A DNA stretch of 64,000 nt, from positions 620,001-684,000 of the forward strand of contig JAIOKI010000001.1 in the NCBI GenBank assembly GCA_028335825.1, given 5' to 3'. A model generated the notes under the pieces. It saw only the letters and a list, made by a program, of their open reading frames with translations. It was not told the origin of the DNA and searched no databases. Numbering within the stretch: the first letter of the stretch is position 1; every line of letters starts with the position of its first letter. Made by a program: the position numbers and the translations under genes. This document shows, piece after piece, positions 1 through 11,340 of this stretch. The DNA comes from Nosema muscidifuracis (taxonomy: Eukaryota > Microsporidia > Nosematidae).

Positions 1-2768
1 TATGTTCAGTAAAGCTATATAAAGAAATATTAGGGTTTATTAACTTAGCAATCGATATTTTTTCACAATCATACCGTGAAGGATGTGGCTACAATACTTT
101 AGACAGCTCAAATAAGCTACTAAGAGCTTACGCATTAAGAAGGAATGGAAAGAAAGCATACTTAAAAAATATTTGAATTTGAAAGAGTGCCCACAATGCT
201 CTGAAAATTTATAGAGCGACAAAGAGAGTATAACAGCACAGCAGATAAAAAAGATTAGGATCCATATGCGACCAAAGAAAATAATATTTGTAAAAACAAA
301 TGACGTTACAGCTATGATTTTCTTTCTAAATGAAAGAATATGTTACAATAAAAAGTTGCAAGACCTACCTCAAAAGAAAGAATATAGAAAAGAAATCCCA
401 AAATTGAGTTTTATAGGAACAGTGCTACAGAGACCGACAAGATGATGAGATAATAATATAGCACATAATGTGAGACATAAAAGATAAAGAAGTTCTGATC
501 ACAATGTGGGAAGCTCAAGAAAATAAGGATATAGTAAATTGTGAAGAATACAAATTGCAATGTAACTTAGATATGCAAAAGGAAAGGTGATTGTTTCAGA
601 AAAAAAAATTAAGGAAGTAGTAAGTCGTTTACCGAACTGGAAGGCCTCGGGACCAGATAAAATCTATAACTTTTCTATCAAAAATATGTCATCTCTACAG
701 AAAGATTTATATAAGATAGTTAGGCTGCTTTATTTAGAAATAATCTCGAAGAATAGTGGTTATAAAGAGATGGCATATCTAGTACCAAAGGGGAGCCTAT
801 AAGCGGAAAAACTTTAGACCAATATCCTGTATGTTTAATCAATATGAACTAGTAAAGAAATGTGCAACATATATATTACAGAACATAGTGGAGACAAAAT
901 TTCTTTTCTGTTAAAATCAGATGGGTACAGTAAGAAAAGTCAAGCACTTAGAAATTTAACACTTAACAAGGAACGTAGATACAAATAAAAACTAGATAGA
1001 TTGATGTAAAAAGGCGTATGACTCTTTAAGTCTCGAATACTTAATAAAGTGTATCAAAAGCTTAGGGTTACATTAATGGATCAAAAAACTATGTTGAAAG
1101 TATAAGAAAAACTATCAGTTATAAATTATAGCTGATAATGAAACAATATTAAACAAAAGAGTTAAAAGAGAAAGTTTACGAGGGTATAGCTTATCTTCGA
1201 TGTTATTTTTATTATATATGGATCCAATAAGCAAAATTTTAAATGCTATCTATCCAAAAATTAAGTCTGAGGGTGCACGGTTTCCTGCAATCATCTTTTA
1301 TCTATAAAAAACCTTAAGCTTTTATCAAAAGATGATGATACAATAAAGGAAATGGTAAAAGAGACCCAAACATTCTGTAAAATGGTATGATTGGAAATGA
1401 ATTTAGAGAAATCTGTTACCAACACCGAGGCGTGTGCAGATAATGCTAAACTTCTAGAAAGTCATGAAAGCTATAAATATTGGGATTAATTAAAGACACA
1501 GAAGGATGAACAACTGATGATCCTAAGAAGAAGATATTTAAGGCAGTGAAACTAAAATGAGAGAAAATATGTAAAAAATGTTTGAATGCTAACACCTGTC
1601 TAAAGCAATCAATGAACATGGAATCTCATCGATTAACTATTATATTGGAATTATAGAAGCAAAACCTATTGAACTTAGAGAACTCGACTATGCAATCCGG
1701 AATATCCTTATTAAAAACCACAACATCAAAGTCGGCCTGCAAAGAAATATTGTACTCATCCACAAAAGAATTAGGGAGAGTACTTATAAATACAGAGCAC
1801 AAGAGTGAGAGAATATTGCTTCAGTTTTTTAATGCTTTAGATAATAACAAAGAAAGTATAACCCGCAGAAAAGCAATAGTAAAAATCGAAAAAAAAACAA
1901 CACGCATTTGGCTATAAAAAGAACTTTTTCTAATAAAGGAGTACAAATTAAATAAAGTATTTACGCTTGAGATACTAGATGATGCCTAGAGAGCAACCCT
2001 ATATAGTGAGATTAGAAAAAAACTATATAGATGTAAATAAGATTTAGTAGTAGTTTAAAAGAATCAAAGATCTGATTGACAAAAGGTAAAATATAACCAA
2101 AAAATAGGGTGCGTTGTATGCGCAACAATATATAAATTTATTCCTCGACAAAAAAGCCATGTTCTCACACTGTAATGAAAGATTTATGATGATTGACTAT
2201 AAAAGACGACTTAATAAGGCTCTGAGATGTATACATCTGCAAATATTCGGAAAAATATAGATAAAAGAAGAGCAAAAAGATATGAAATAATTTTGTGCAT
2301 GAGTGTATTTCAACTAAGAATGTAAGGATAAGAGTGGATTCAAGAATTCAAGCGTGTATAAAGTTAAAAAAATAAACTTGACACATTAATATTGATAAAA
2401 TCAAGAAAGTAGTTCTTATCGTGGAAGTTGGGAAAACAAAGTTCTATAATCTTAGAACAGTAGAAATAGAGAAAAAGCACAATTATTACCTGTTAGCGAA
2501 CATTTGGCATCGCTGTATAAATTTAAATCGAAAATAATACTGTATGTAGTGACATAAGATGAAAATGTTACAATCGACAATATAGCGCGGAGCTCAGGTT
2601 AGATATCCAAAAATAGGCGTATTAGCTGAAAAAAAAGATCATAAAGATGACCTTGGAAATGCAAATGATGAATTACTGAGAAATTGATGAAGGTGGAAGT
2701 AAGGATATAAAACATAATGATTTAAAAGAAGTGAAACTTTTTGGCTGATAAACGGAAAAAGTTAAAAG
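1..2768 (+). mobile_element. Decayed non-LTR (LINE) retrotransposon, reverse-transcriptase ORF relic
   Basis: Plus-strand relic of a LINE with an R2/RTE-like reverse transcriptase, cut by the left window edge. Landmarks in order: an LPNWKASGPD block near 640 (the usual entry of the RT domain in microsporidian LINEs), NFRPISCM near 809, KKAYDSLSLEYL near 1005-1045, a RGYSLSSMLFLLYMDP-like block near 1180-1220, LKLLSKDDD near 1310 just after the degraded catalytic YxDD site, ESYKY near 1468, and an INEHG..SINYYIGIIEAKP block near 1610-1665. These blocks lie in different frames and are separated by many stops, so no intact ORF remains; the longest open pieces are 587-802 and 1669-1917. The 3' end appears to lie near 2768, where the sequence changes into the 3' flank shared by the cysteine-rich gene copies. 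The family call is fairly firm; the exact boundaries are not. Confidence 0.72.
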
Positions 2769-2850
2769 AAAGATATAACCATCAACTGTATTTTATATGT
2801 ATATTTTTCAAAGATATTTTTAGTTTACACATATTAAACTAATTTTTTAA

Positions 2851-3693
2851 TTAAACTTCAATATTAGTCTCATAATTGATATTATTAATCTTAGGTTTCT
2901 TCTTAAAAAGTTTATAAGCCATAAATCCTAAGAGAGAAACTAATAAAACAGAGACAGAAAACGTAGCAATAGATGATAATTTAGTATTAGACTCCTGAAC
3001 TAGAAACTCAGGATTCAATTCATCTAAATGTTCTATTCCGAAATTATATGGTTTCATTATATATACCTGTAAATCCTCAAAAGTAGTATTTATATTTCGA
3101 AATCCTATCATATTTTCAATTTCTTTGATCTGATTTATTATTTTAGTATTAGGACATTCACTCAATGATACTGGTATTGATTTCATTCTAAAACATTCTT
3201 TATCACTTCCACATTCATTTTTCAAATCATAAGCCGCACACTGAACTTCTTTTAAATAATCATAGCCATCAAAACATAATTTGTACAATGAACTGACAAT
3301 TTTTTTACTATTGATTTTAGGAAGATATTTATCTTTAACCCTATGCATAGTACCATCGTAAACTTTAATATCAAACTCTTCGCATGGTAAATAGTCTTGA
3401 GAATTCAGTAAAATTTCTCGATCTTTAATATGACAATCAGTGTCAAGAATTACATTTTTGAAAGATTCTTCAACACAATTCTGATCGCAAAAACACATCT
3501 GTCTTGTAAATTGAACTAAACATTTTGCATGATAATCGATATAATCTTTAATTTGTTCATTATTGTTTTCTGATTCGTCTTTGATATCTTTACACATTGA
3601 GTTATTTTTAATTAAATTCAAAGTTCTCCAATGAATAAATTCTTCAATATTATCTTCTTCTGGTTGCTCTCTTATAATTTTACCTTCGTTCAT
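2851..3693 (-). CDS. Cysteine-rich single-pass membrane protein, family copy A (intact)
   Basis: A 280-residue protein and the only uninterrupted member of a four-copy local family. There is no N-terminal signal peptide. The body contains regularly placed cysteines, including a KCLVQFTRQMCFCDQ block near residues 58-72 and an LCFDGYDYLKEVQCAAYDLK block near 138-157. A single hydrophobic segment at about residues 243-263 is followed by a KKKP-rich tail, so it is probably tail-anchored or a C-terminally anchored membrane protein. The paralogues are at 5590-6975, 9680-10528 and 11341-12189. Upstream of the ATG there is only a weak GG, not the C-run seen at most genes here, so expression is uncertain. 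I do not recognise the family outside this window; its even cysteine spacing suggests a disulfide-bonded fold. Confidence 0.75.
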   Translation of the reverse strand: MNEGKIIREQPEEDNIEEFIHWRTLNLIKNNSMCKDIKDESENNNEQIKDYIDYHAKCLVQFTRQMCFCDQNCVEESFKNVILDTDCHIKDREILLNSQDYLPCEEFDIKVYDGTMHRVKDKYLPKINSKKIVSSLYKLCFDGYDYLKEVQCAAYDLKNECGSDKECFRMKSIPVSLSECPNTKIINQIKEIENMIGFRNINTTFEDLQVYIMKPYNFGIEHLDELNPEFLVQESNTKLSSIATFSVSVLLVSLLGFMAYKLFKKKPKINNINYETNIEV

Positions 3694-5589
3694 TATATGG
3701 TAAAAACTCTTAGTATTTATATTAAAAAAATTAATTAATCGTTTTTAAAAAATAAAATAGATTCTAATACAAATATTTTAATCTATATTTTTCTATTATC
3801 GAATTGAATAGTAAAATTATTTTTTAAATTGCAATAAATTTATGTTATCTTTTTTATAAAATTGAAAAAATGAATTCTATATTTAAGATTCATTGCTAGA
3901 TATAATTTCTAAACTTTTATTAAATTTAATTAATAATGATATTTGAAAGATTATTAAAATGATTAATTAATATATTTAAAACAATTTTTTAATTTATAAT
4001 ATATTCTTTGTAATTTAAGTTGAAGTAATCTATTATATTTAATGAATCAAAATAATCATATTCAGCAATTTTCAGAATTTTTAATTTATTATGTTGTATT
4101 ATAAAGATGTTTAGAAATTATTTGTAGCTAAAGAAATGTCAAAATAACTATATTTATAAAAAATTTAAAATCATTATTTCTTACTGTTATGATTTATAAG
4201 TTAAGGGTTATTTATTTAAAATATTTATCCGCAACACTTAAAAATATAAAATTTAGCTTCTTTTTTATGCAAAATTATGACATAATCTCTATTAAAGTGT
4301 GTCTCAACGAACGAATGAATAAATTAAAATTATTAAATCGATTTGCACAGAATAAAATTTTTGTAAATCATTATTGGACTCAATATCTATCTCGAAGTAA
4401 TATTTATAGGTATTATAAAATTTAAATAAAATGAGCTGAATATTTAATAATATTATTAAAGATTATTAAATATCATTGTTTAAATTTAGAAATAGCTTGA
4501 ATATAAAAAGCCGCAGTAGGTAGTAGTCTAGAAGTAGAAGGAAAAAGGTCAATCGGAGAAATAAGGAGGGCCAACAAGGTGAGTGAAGAAGAAGAATAAG
4601 GTAAGGACATCATAAAACTATAAACCAAAAAAACAAATTATTTTTATTTTACTCTCATTTCTTTAAATAATATTATATTATATTATTATACTCTCATCTA
4701 TAGAAAAATCATTTCCATTGATTAATAGTTATATGAAAGACCGGTAGAATTTCCAGAAATCACTATAATTTGAAAAAAAAATTAGTAAAGTTTCAGACTT
4801 AATTTTTTAAATCTGTTGAATTAATTTTTATAACCAAAAATTAACAACATGATGAATTTTATTGTATATTTAAAATACTTTCATATAACTCAATTGCTAC
4901 ATTTATAAATCTAAAAAACATAATAAGAGTATTATTACAACTAAGTATATTAAACAAACAAGAAACTACAAATATTTAAAGTTTATATAATTAAATCAAA
5001 AGGTATTCCTTCAGCTTATTTTTTTAAAAATCAACTTCTTTTAAATGACTTGATTTCGTAAATTCGAATAGAGTCAAACTGTACCTAAAAAAGATACAAG
5101 AGATACTCTGATCTGACTATTTTATATTAAATTAAAACAACTTAGATCAATACAATAATTTATGAATCATTTTAGTGCAAAAAATACAAACTTCATTTAG
5201 TGAATTATTAATCTGTCAAATATATCTATTCAAAGTTTTGGATGATACCATTTTGTCAATTAAAATTACTTTATTTTAATACATATCCATAATACCAAAA
5301 TATTCGTATTGATGTATTATTTGGATTGTAGCGAGAAGAGAAATTTGTGGGTTAACTTATTAATATATTAAAATGATAACTAGTCTTATATAACAAAATA
5401 TCACAAAGTTAAAGATATTTAATAATACTTGAATTTGATTAAGAATGAACCCCGTCAACAAATTAAATTATAAAAAAATAATGAAAAAACAAAACTTAAA
5501 TAAATCAAATCCATAAAACCCAATTTGCAAGAGACAAGGTAATCATGTTTACTTAGTTTTATAAGCAATAAAAATATTGATTAAAATTT
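3694..5589. other. AT-rich gene-free interval
   Basis: No convincing gene. A 78-codon open frame at 4189-4425 on the plus strand has no C-run, no recognisable motif and the composition of surrounding noncoding DNA, so it is not called. The only structured stretch is the LINE fragment at 4513-4620. Confidence 0.5.
4513..4620 (+). mobile_element. LINE 3'-terminal ORF fragment (dead copy)
   Basis: Higher-GC island that aligns by eye with 43831-43930, including the shared words GTAGTAGTCTA, GTGAAGAA and GACATCATAAAACT. Read on the plus strand it keeps a coding flavour (AVGSSLEVEG, then NKVSEEEE, then KDIIKL) matching the reading of the other copy. I interpret both as 5'-truncated copies of the C-terminal end of a LINE ORF like the one at the left edge of the window. 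Confidence 0.5.
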
Positions 5590-6975
5590 TTAATCAAATA
5601 TTATAGATGATATTAAATAGACTATTAATAGAATCGTAATTGTAAGTGATCCAGCAAGATACCATTTAGATTGCACAGTTTTTTTCTTATTCTTAACAGA
5701 ATAATATCTTAATAAACTAATCAGCATTATTCCTATAACCGTAATAGGTGTAATAATTTTCATATCAAAATCTTTGATCTCAGTAGAATTAATTAATTTA
5801 AAATCATTGGCATTTTCAAAAGAGTAAACATTATTGACATTAGGAATTTCTTCAATGCTAAGTAACTTTCTTCCATGATTTTCAAAAGAGGAAGCGTTAT
5901 TTGCATTAGAAATGTCATCAATGCTAAGTAACTTTCCCTCATGATTCTCAAAATCATTAACATTTTCAAAAAAGGAAACATTATTGACATTAGGAATGTC
6001 ATCAATGCTAAGTAACTTTCTTCCATGATTTTCAAAAGAGGAAGCATTATTGACATTAGGAATGCCATCAATGCTAGGTAACTTTACTCCATGACTCTCA
6101 AAATCGTTGGCATTTTCAAAAAAGGAAACATTGTTGACATTAGGAATTTCTTCAATGCTAGGTGTCTTTCTTCCATAATTTTTATAATTACGATTAATTG
6201 TCAAATGCCTTTTCCCATCTATTTTCAATTTAATATCTAATATCTGGGTAATTTTTTTAAATTGATCCATAAAATTTCTGTTCGTACAATAAAAGACTAA
6301 ATTTTGTTTCATGGCTTTAACCAAACAATTAACGTCGTTCAAACATTCGTCACGTAGGTCGTATGCAGAAAATTTTGCTTCATTAAACATAGTAGTATCA
6401 TGACATAGTTTATAAAGAGCACTAAAAAAATTATATCTGGCTTGATCGAGATTTTCACCTAAAAGAGCAAATTCTAAACCTCCATTTACAAATCGAAAAT
6501 TATAATCTTTACATCCTTCAATATATTTATCATCTGAAATAATGTTTTTTAAATCAAAATCAATACAATTTATATCAAAATTAAAATCATTAAAAGAATC
6601 ATTTATGCATTTTGAATCATATTTACACAACTTCTTAGTTGAACGAACCAAGCATTTTGATATTATTTTGAGTATATTTTTAAATTTATCGGCATCTCCC
6701 AAATTATATCTCGACATTGTTTCGCAATAATAAGCCATCGTATTCAACCAATTGTTTCTCTAATAAATAAATATTGTCATATTATCAGAATTAGATCTTT
6801 TACTTCGTTTTTCTATTTTACTCGAATTATTCTCTAATATATCTTCCGTAAAAGGAACCTTTATACTATCAGTTGCATATGTTTTCAATTGTTCGATATT
6901 TTGATAATGCATTAAATCCTGATTATCATCGAGAATGAAATTATTATCAGTATTGTTGACTATTGGCAGATCCAT
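5590..6975 (-). pseudogene. Cysteine-rich membrane protein, family copy B, with internal repeats and an in-frame TAG
   Basis: Divergent fourth member of the cysteine-rich family. The frame opens at an ATG at 6973-6975, with CCC 13 bases upstream, and runs 71 codons to a TAG at 6760-6762. The same frame then continues to 5590; the first ATG after the stop is at 6736-6738. The downstream part keeps the family pattern: KCLVRSTKKLCKYDSKC, an ALYKLCHDTT block and an SAYDLRDECLNDVNC block. Unlike the other copies it then carries about five degenerate tandem units of 20-25 residues (consensus GRKLLSIDDIPNVNNVSFFEN) at roughly 6180-5800, and ends in two hydrophobic segments instead of one. Either the gene is a young pseudogene, it starts at the downstream ATG (382 residues), or the TAG is read through. 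The intact frame after the stop argues for recent damage or a downstream start. Confidence 0.6.
5800..6180 (-). repeat. Coding tandem repeats in cysteine-rich copy B
   Basis: About five imperfect units of alternating length (roughly 60 and 75 bp) encoding LSIDDIPNVNNVSFFEN-like segments, some with an added NDFENH linker. The copies differ mostly by point changes, so the array is older than the inverted gene pair nearby. Confidence 0.75.
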
Positions 6976-9679
6976 ATTAAATTTAGAAGGGTATCCTATT
7001 TATAATTTATTTTTAATTAAAAGAACTAATTAAATTTGATATTATTATAGATAATATTTTATACATCGTTTAATTTTCTATTGTATTAGTATATAATTTA
7101 AAATATATTAAATTATCTATTTTGTAGTAGAAATAAATTATTTATAATTTTTAATTTTGAATAAAAAAATATAACAAAGTGCCATAAAATTAGACAATTT
7201 ATTATTATTTCCTAGATCTTAAAATTATGATTTAGTTTTTCAAAAAATATATAAACAAAGTTTTCTTTTATGTAATTAAAAAAAAAATATTTTTTTAAAT
7301 TAAAAATATTAAATTAAATATTTAAAGAAAAAAATAAAAATGTGTAACATTATTTTATGTATGAAAGTACTTATATAAGTTAAACTCTTATATTTTTTGT
7401 AAAGACAATTGGTTTTACCTACTTGTTTTAATCATAAAATATTTTTTAATTAATTTTACAATACAAAAAACAACATTAAAATTTATCAAATAATTTTTTA
7501 ATCAAAAAATATTTATTTAGAATTTTCGACTTTATCATTTGTTATTTTTTATCAATGATTATTTTTATCACTTTAAACTTCTCAATAAATTTATTATATG
7601 TTTCAATAAAAGTACTTCTTACACAAAATAATATTTTATATTTTTGTTCTTTTTGTTTAATTTTTTTCAATTAGATATAATAATTTATTTCCTTTGATTT
7701 TGAAACCTTTCAATTTTTCCATTATTCTATGAAATTTTATTTTATTTTTTACAGTAATCTTTGACATTTCATTAGTCATATCAAAATTTAGAATGATCAC
7801 TGATCAAAATATGTAAAAATCATAAACAACTTCAATGATGAATTTCAGATTTAACTTTGTTCATATTTGATTAAAATAAAAGAACACAGAACATAATTTT
7901 ATAAAAATGCATTAAGATTAATCAAGTTTGTTCATTTTATGAAATTTCTACTACCATTGCATTTATTAATTTCTTCTGTATCTTAAGAATATAAAACAAA
8001 TGCCAATTTAAACTCAAAAAAATATCAACAAAGTTATGTGTAAATTAAAATAAATTTAACAAGAAATGATTACAAAAAAAGCTATGTGTATTTTAATATT
8101 TGAAGATATTTTCTTTATTTTATAATTTAACAAACTTCTTTAATGTAACTTTCAACTAAATTATTAACATATGAATTTTTCTTTCTTTGTCATATAATCT
8201 TTCAATCTTCTATTTTTTTTTCAATTGTATTAATATGAGGAATTTTTTTAATTAATTTTTAACAAATTGATCAAATCTTTAAATCATTATTTTGCTAAAT
8301 ACAATTTTTTAATTAATATTATTGAAAAGTTTATCATATATAATATCTAAATTATGGTATATTTTTATGTATATCTATTACTTCACAGACCTAAATAAAA
8401 ATTCTAACACTATATTGCTCAACAAAAATTTGTTTGTCAAAAATGCAAATTTTTTTAGTTATATTCTACGAACATCAATCAATTCTAGTGTCATCACTCC
8501 CAATAATAATCCATTTCTCATTTGAATATAAAGAATAATCTTATATTATTCTTGCTATTATCCTATCTCTAAGGTGTCATCTTAATGTATGAAATAACCC
8601 TTTTTTTCAAAATACATTCTCATAGTTAAATTAATATAGATCAGTAAAAATTGAAAGAATCTTTTTAAGAAATTCATATCACTTCATTTCAAATACTATG
8701 CATATCAATATAGTCTTCTCTATACGATTTTTATCTGATCACTTTGTTAAATCTAAATCTTAAATATTGACAATCTCATTTTGATTTTTCAAAAAATAAC
8801 TGGCATAATTTAGTATTAGACCTTTATAGAGGGTTCATATTTTTTGCGAAAAAAATATTTATAAATGGTAATTAGCAATTTATAATTAATTCGGAATTTA
8901 ATCATAAAAATATGTTTCAAATTTTGATAAATTAAAATTTCAACATATCCGTAGAAAAAAAAATAACAAGATTTTTGGATACTACTTTAGGTGTTCATTA
9001 AGTCTTATGTGCATACAAAAATCCAAAAGTTGATTTTAGAGATAGACAATAGAGTACTTAAGAACAAAGCAAGTATTAAAAAAAGCTTTATTATTCTTTT
9101 AAATATTTTAAATTATCAATACTGCTTTTAAAAGTACAATTTATATAAAATATTAAAATTAATCCATTTTCTTAATTATTCGATATTATATGATTAATCA
9201 ATTGTAAAATCAACTTTGAAATTTAATTTATTCAATAATATTAATTGTAAATTTATTTTATTCATTATTCAGAATATACAGAATAAAAATTAATTAATTA
9301 ATTAAAAATGAACTTTTGAATTAAATTGATTAAACGAAATAATAAATTGTCTAATTATAAATTCTAACCTGAAATTTATTTTATTTAATCAATCACATAA
9401 TATATTTAATGATAATTATTTAATTAATTGTAAATATAACCTGAAAATCATTTTTTTTATTATTAATATATATCTAATAAAAAATAATTAATTGTAAAGT
9501 CAGACCTGAAATTTAATTTAATTAAAATAACTTTAATTAACCGAAATATTAAAAACTTGAGTTGGATTTATTTGATCAATATGATAAAAAAATAGCATGA
9601 CAATTTACTTTATTAAATAAATTTGATTTTTAATTTATTTTGTAAAAAAAAGTATAAAAGCGTCTATTTTTACAATATT
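6976..9679. other. AT-rich gene-free interval
   Basis: 2.7 kb of extremely AT-rich sequence with long T and A runs. A 67-codon open frame at 8322-8525 has no C-run and no motif, and I do not call it. No RNA gene or repeat array is visible. Confidence 0.5.
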
Positions 9680-10528
9680 ATGGACGAAGATACTATTTTA
9701 AGAGAACAACCTACAAAACTAAATATTAAAGAATTCAATCAATGGATAACTTCTAATCTTATTATACTTGATGATATTTGTAAGGTTATAAAAAACGAAT
9801 CAGAAAACAATAATAAAACAATTGAAGAATATACCGATAATTATGCAAAATGCTTAGTTCAATTTACAAGACAGATGTGTTTTTGTGATCAAGGTTGTGT
9901 CGAAAAATATTTTCAACATGTAAAATTCGACACTGATTGTCATCAATACGATTTAAAAATTATAATAAAATATGAAAATCATTCACCATGCGACAAGTTT
10001 GATATTAAAGTTTTAGATGGTACTATGCATAGGATTTAAGATAAATATCTTCCTAAAATTAGTAGCGAAAATATTCCTATTTCATTGTATAATTTATGTT
10101 TTGATGACCAAGATTATTTGAAAGAACTTCAGTGTGCGGTTTATGAATTGAAAGAAGAATGTGGAAATGATAAAAAATGTTTAAGAATGGCAACGAGAAA
10201 AATAATTTTACCTAGTGATTGTCCCAATATTGATTTTAAAAATCAGATCAGAGAAATTGAAGATATGATAGGATTTCGAGATATGAATACCACTTTTGAG
10301 GATTTACAAATTTACATGATGAAACCATATAATTGCGAAATAGAACATTTAGATGAATTGAATCCTAAATTTCTAGTTCAGGAGTCTAATAATACTGAAG
10401 TATCATCTATTGCTACGTTTTCTGTCTCTGTTTTGTTTCTTTCTCTCTTAGGATTTATGGCTTATAAACTTTTTAAGAAGGAACCTAAGACTAATAATAT
10501 CAATTATGAGACTAATACTGAAGTTTAA
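9680..10528 (+). pseudogene. Cysteine-rich membrane protein, family copy C, with an in-frame TAA
   Basis: 849-bp frame homologous over its whole length to copy A (2851-3693). The start is placed at the ATG at 9680 because the paralogues begin with the equivalent M-D/N-E residues; the frame is open further upstream but has no counterpart there. A TAA at 10037-10039 interrupts it immediately after the conserved DGTMHRI block, where copy A has a sense codon (VKDKYLP). Downstream the same frame continues through YNLCFDDQDYLKELQCAVYE, the membrane segment and the LFKKEPK tail to a natural stop at 10528. No C-run precedes the start. It is probably a pseudogene, unless the stop is read through; the inverted sister copy at 11341-12189 carries the same stop. 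Confidence 0.75.
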
Positions 10529-10580
10529 TTAAAAAATTAGTTTAATATTTGAATAATAAAAATATCTTTGAAAAAATAGA

Positions 10581-11267
10581 TATTTTTGGGATCAAGTAAC
10601 TTGGTGACGTCATGACTTAATTTATCACCATTGTTACATAAAGAGTGACCCCTAAAATAAAGTATGTTTTTTAGCAATAATTTTTTCTACAACAATTATT
10701 GATGCAAAACTTCTTAAGTATCAAATTTAAGCAATGAGATGTAGATTCATAGAAAATTGCATTTGGTACAACTTTTAATGATTAATAAATTTTTTAATAT
10801 TATATTTATATTCATTTATGTAATGATTTAATACCACATGGATAAATATTAAAGAATTATATAACAATTTATTATTTTTTCAAAAAGTGAAGTGAAGAAA
10901 AAAAGAAATTGTTATAGTAGAGTAGAAATTATAGAATTCAATAGCTAAGGACAGTGAAAACTGAGAAGAAGGATAAATATGATCTATATTCAAATGTCAC
11001 GGTATCTTATATAAGTACAAGCTGATAACTATCTCATATGTGGTTACATAAGCTGATCAATAACAAATTTTTATTAAAGCCATAGAACTGAGCTAAATGT
11101 TAGGTAGATTGATACATGTAAACATCAGGATATAAAATAAGGAGAAGTGAAAAGTAGATAAAAAGAAATAAACTAAAAGAAGTGGAATAGATTAAAGAGC
11201 TAAAAACTTAAACCTAATATTCAATGTAGTTTATGTAGTATGGTAACACATTAAATATAAATATACT
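10581..11267. other. Spacer between inverted copies, with LINE-like debris
   Basis: No gene. The stretch around 11082-11130 shares the word GAACTGAGCTAAA and its following pattern with the LINE fragment at 43741 onwards, so part of the spacer is probably old LINE 3' sequence. The stretch at 10600-10620 contains the palindromic words TGACGTCA and GTCATGAC; I see no matching terminal inverted repeat to make a transposon of it. Confidence 0.4.
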
Positions 11268-11340
11268 CATCAACTGTATTTTATATGTATATTTTTTTCA
11301 AAGATGTTTTTATTTTACACATATTAAACTAATTTTTTAA

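Noticed and set aside
4189-4425. 78-codon plus-strand frame
   Set aside because: No C-run, no motif, noncoding composition; chance in AT-rich DNA.
5793-6071. 92-codon minus-strand frame with MLLTFLMSIM-like repeats
   Set aside because: Out-of-frame reading of the copy B coding repeats.
8322-8525. 67-codon plus-strand frame
   Set aside because: No upstream signal and no recognisable sequence; Asn/Ile/Phe-rich as expected from noncoding AT DNA.
10600-10625. TGACGTCA and GTCATGAC palindromes as transposon ends
   Set aside because: No second copy in inverted orientation at a sensible distance, and no transposase trace.
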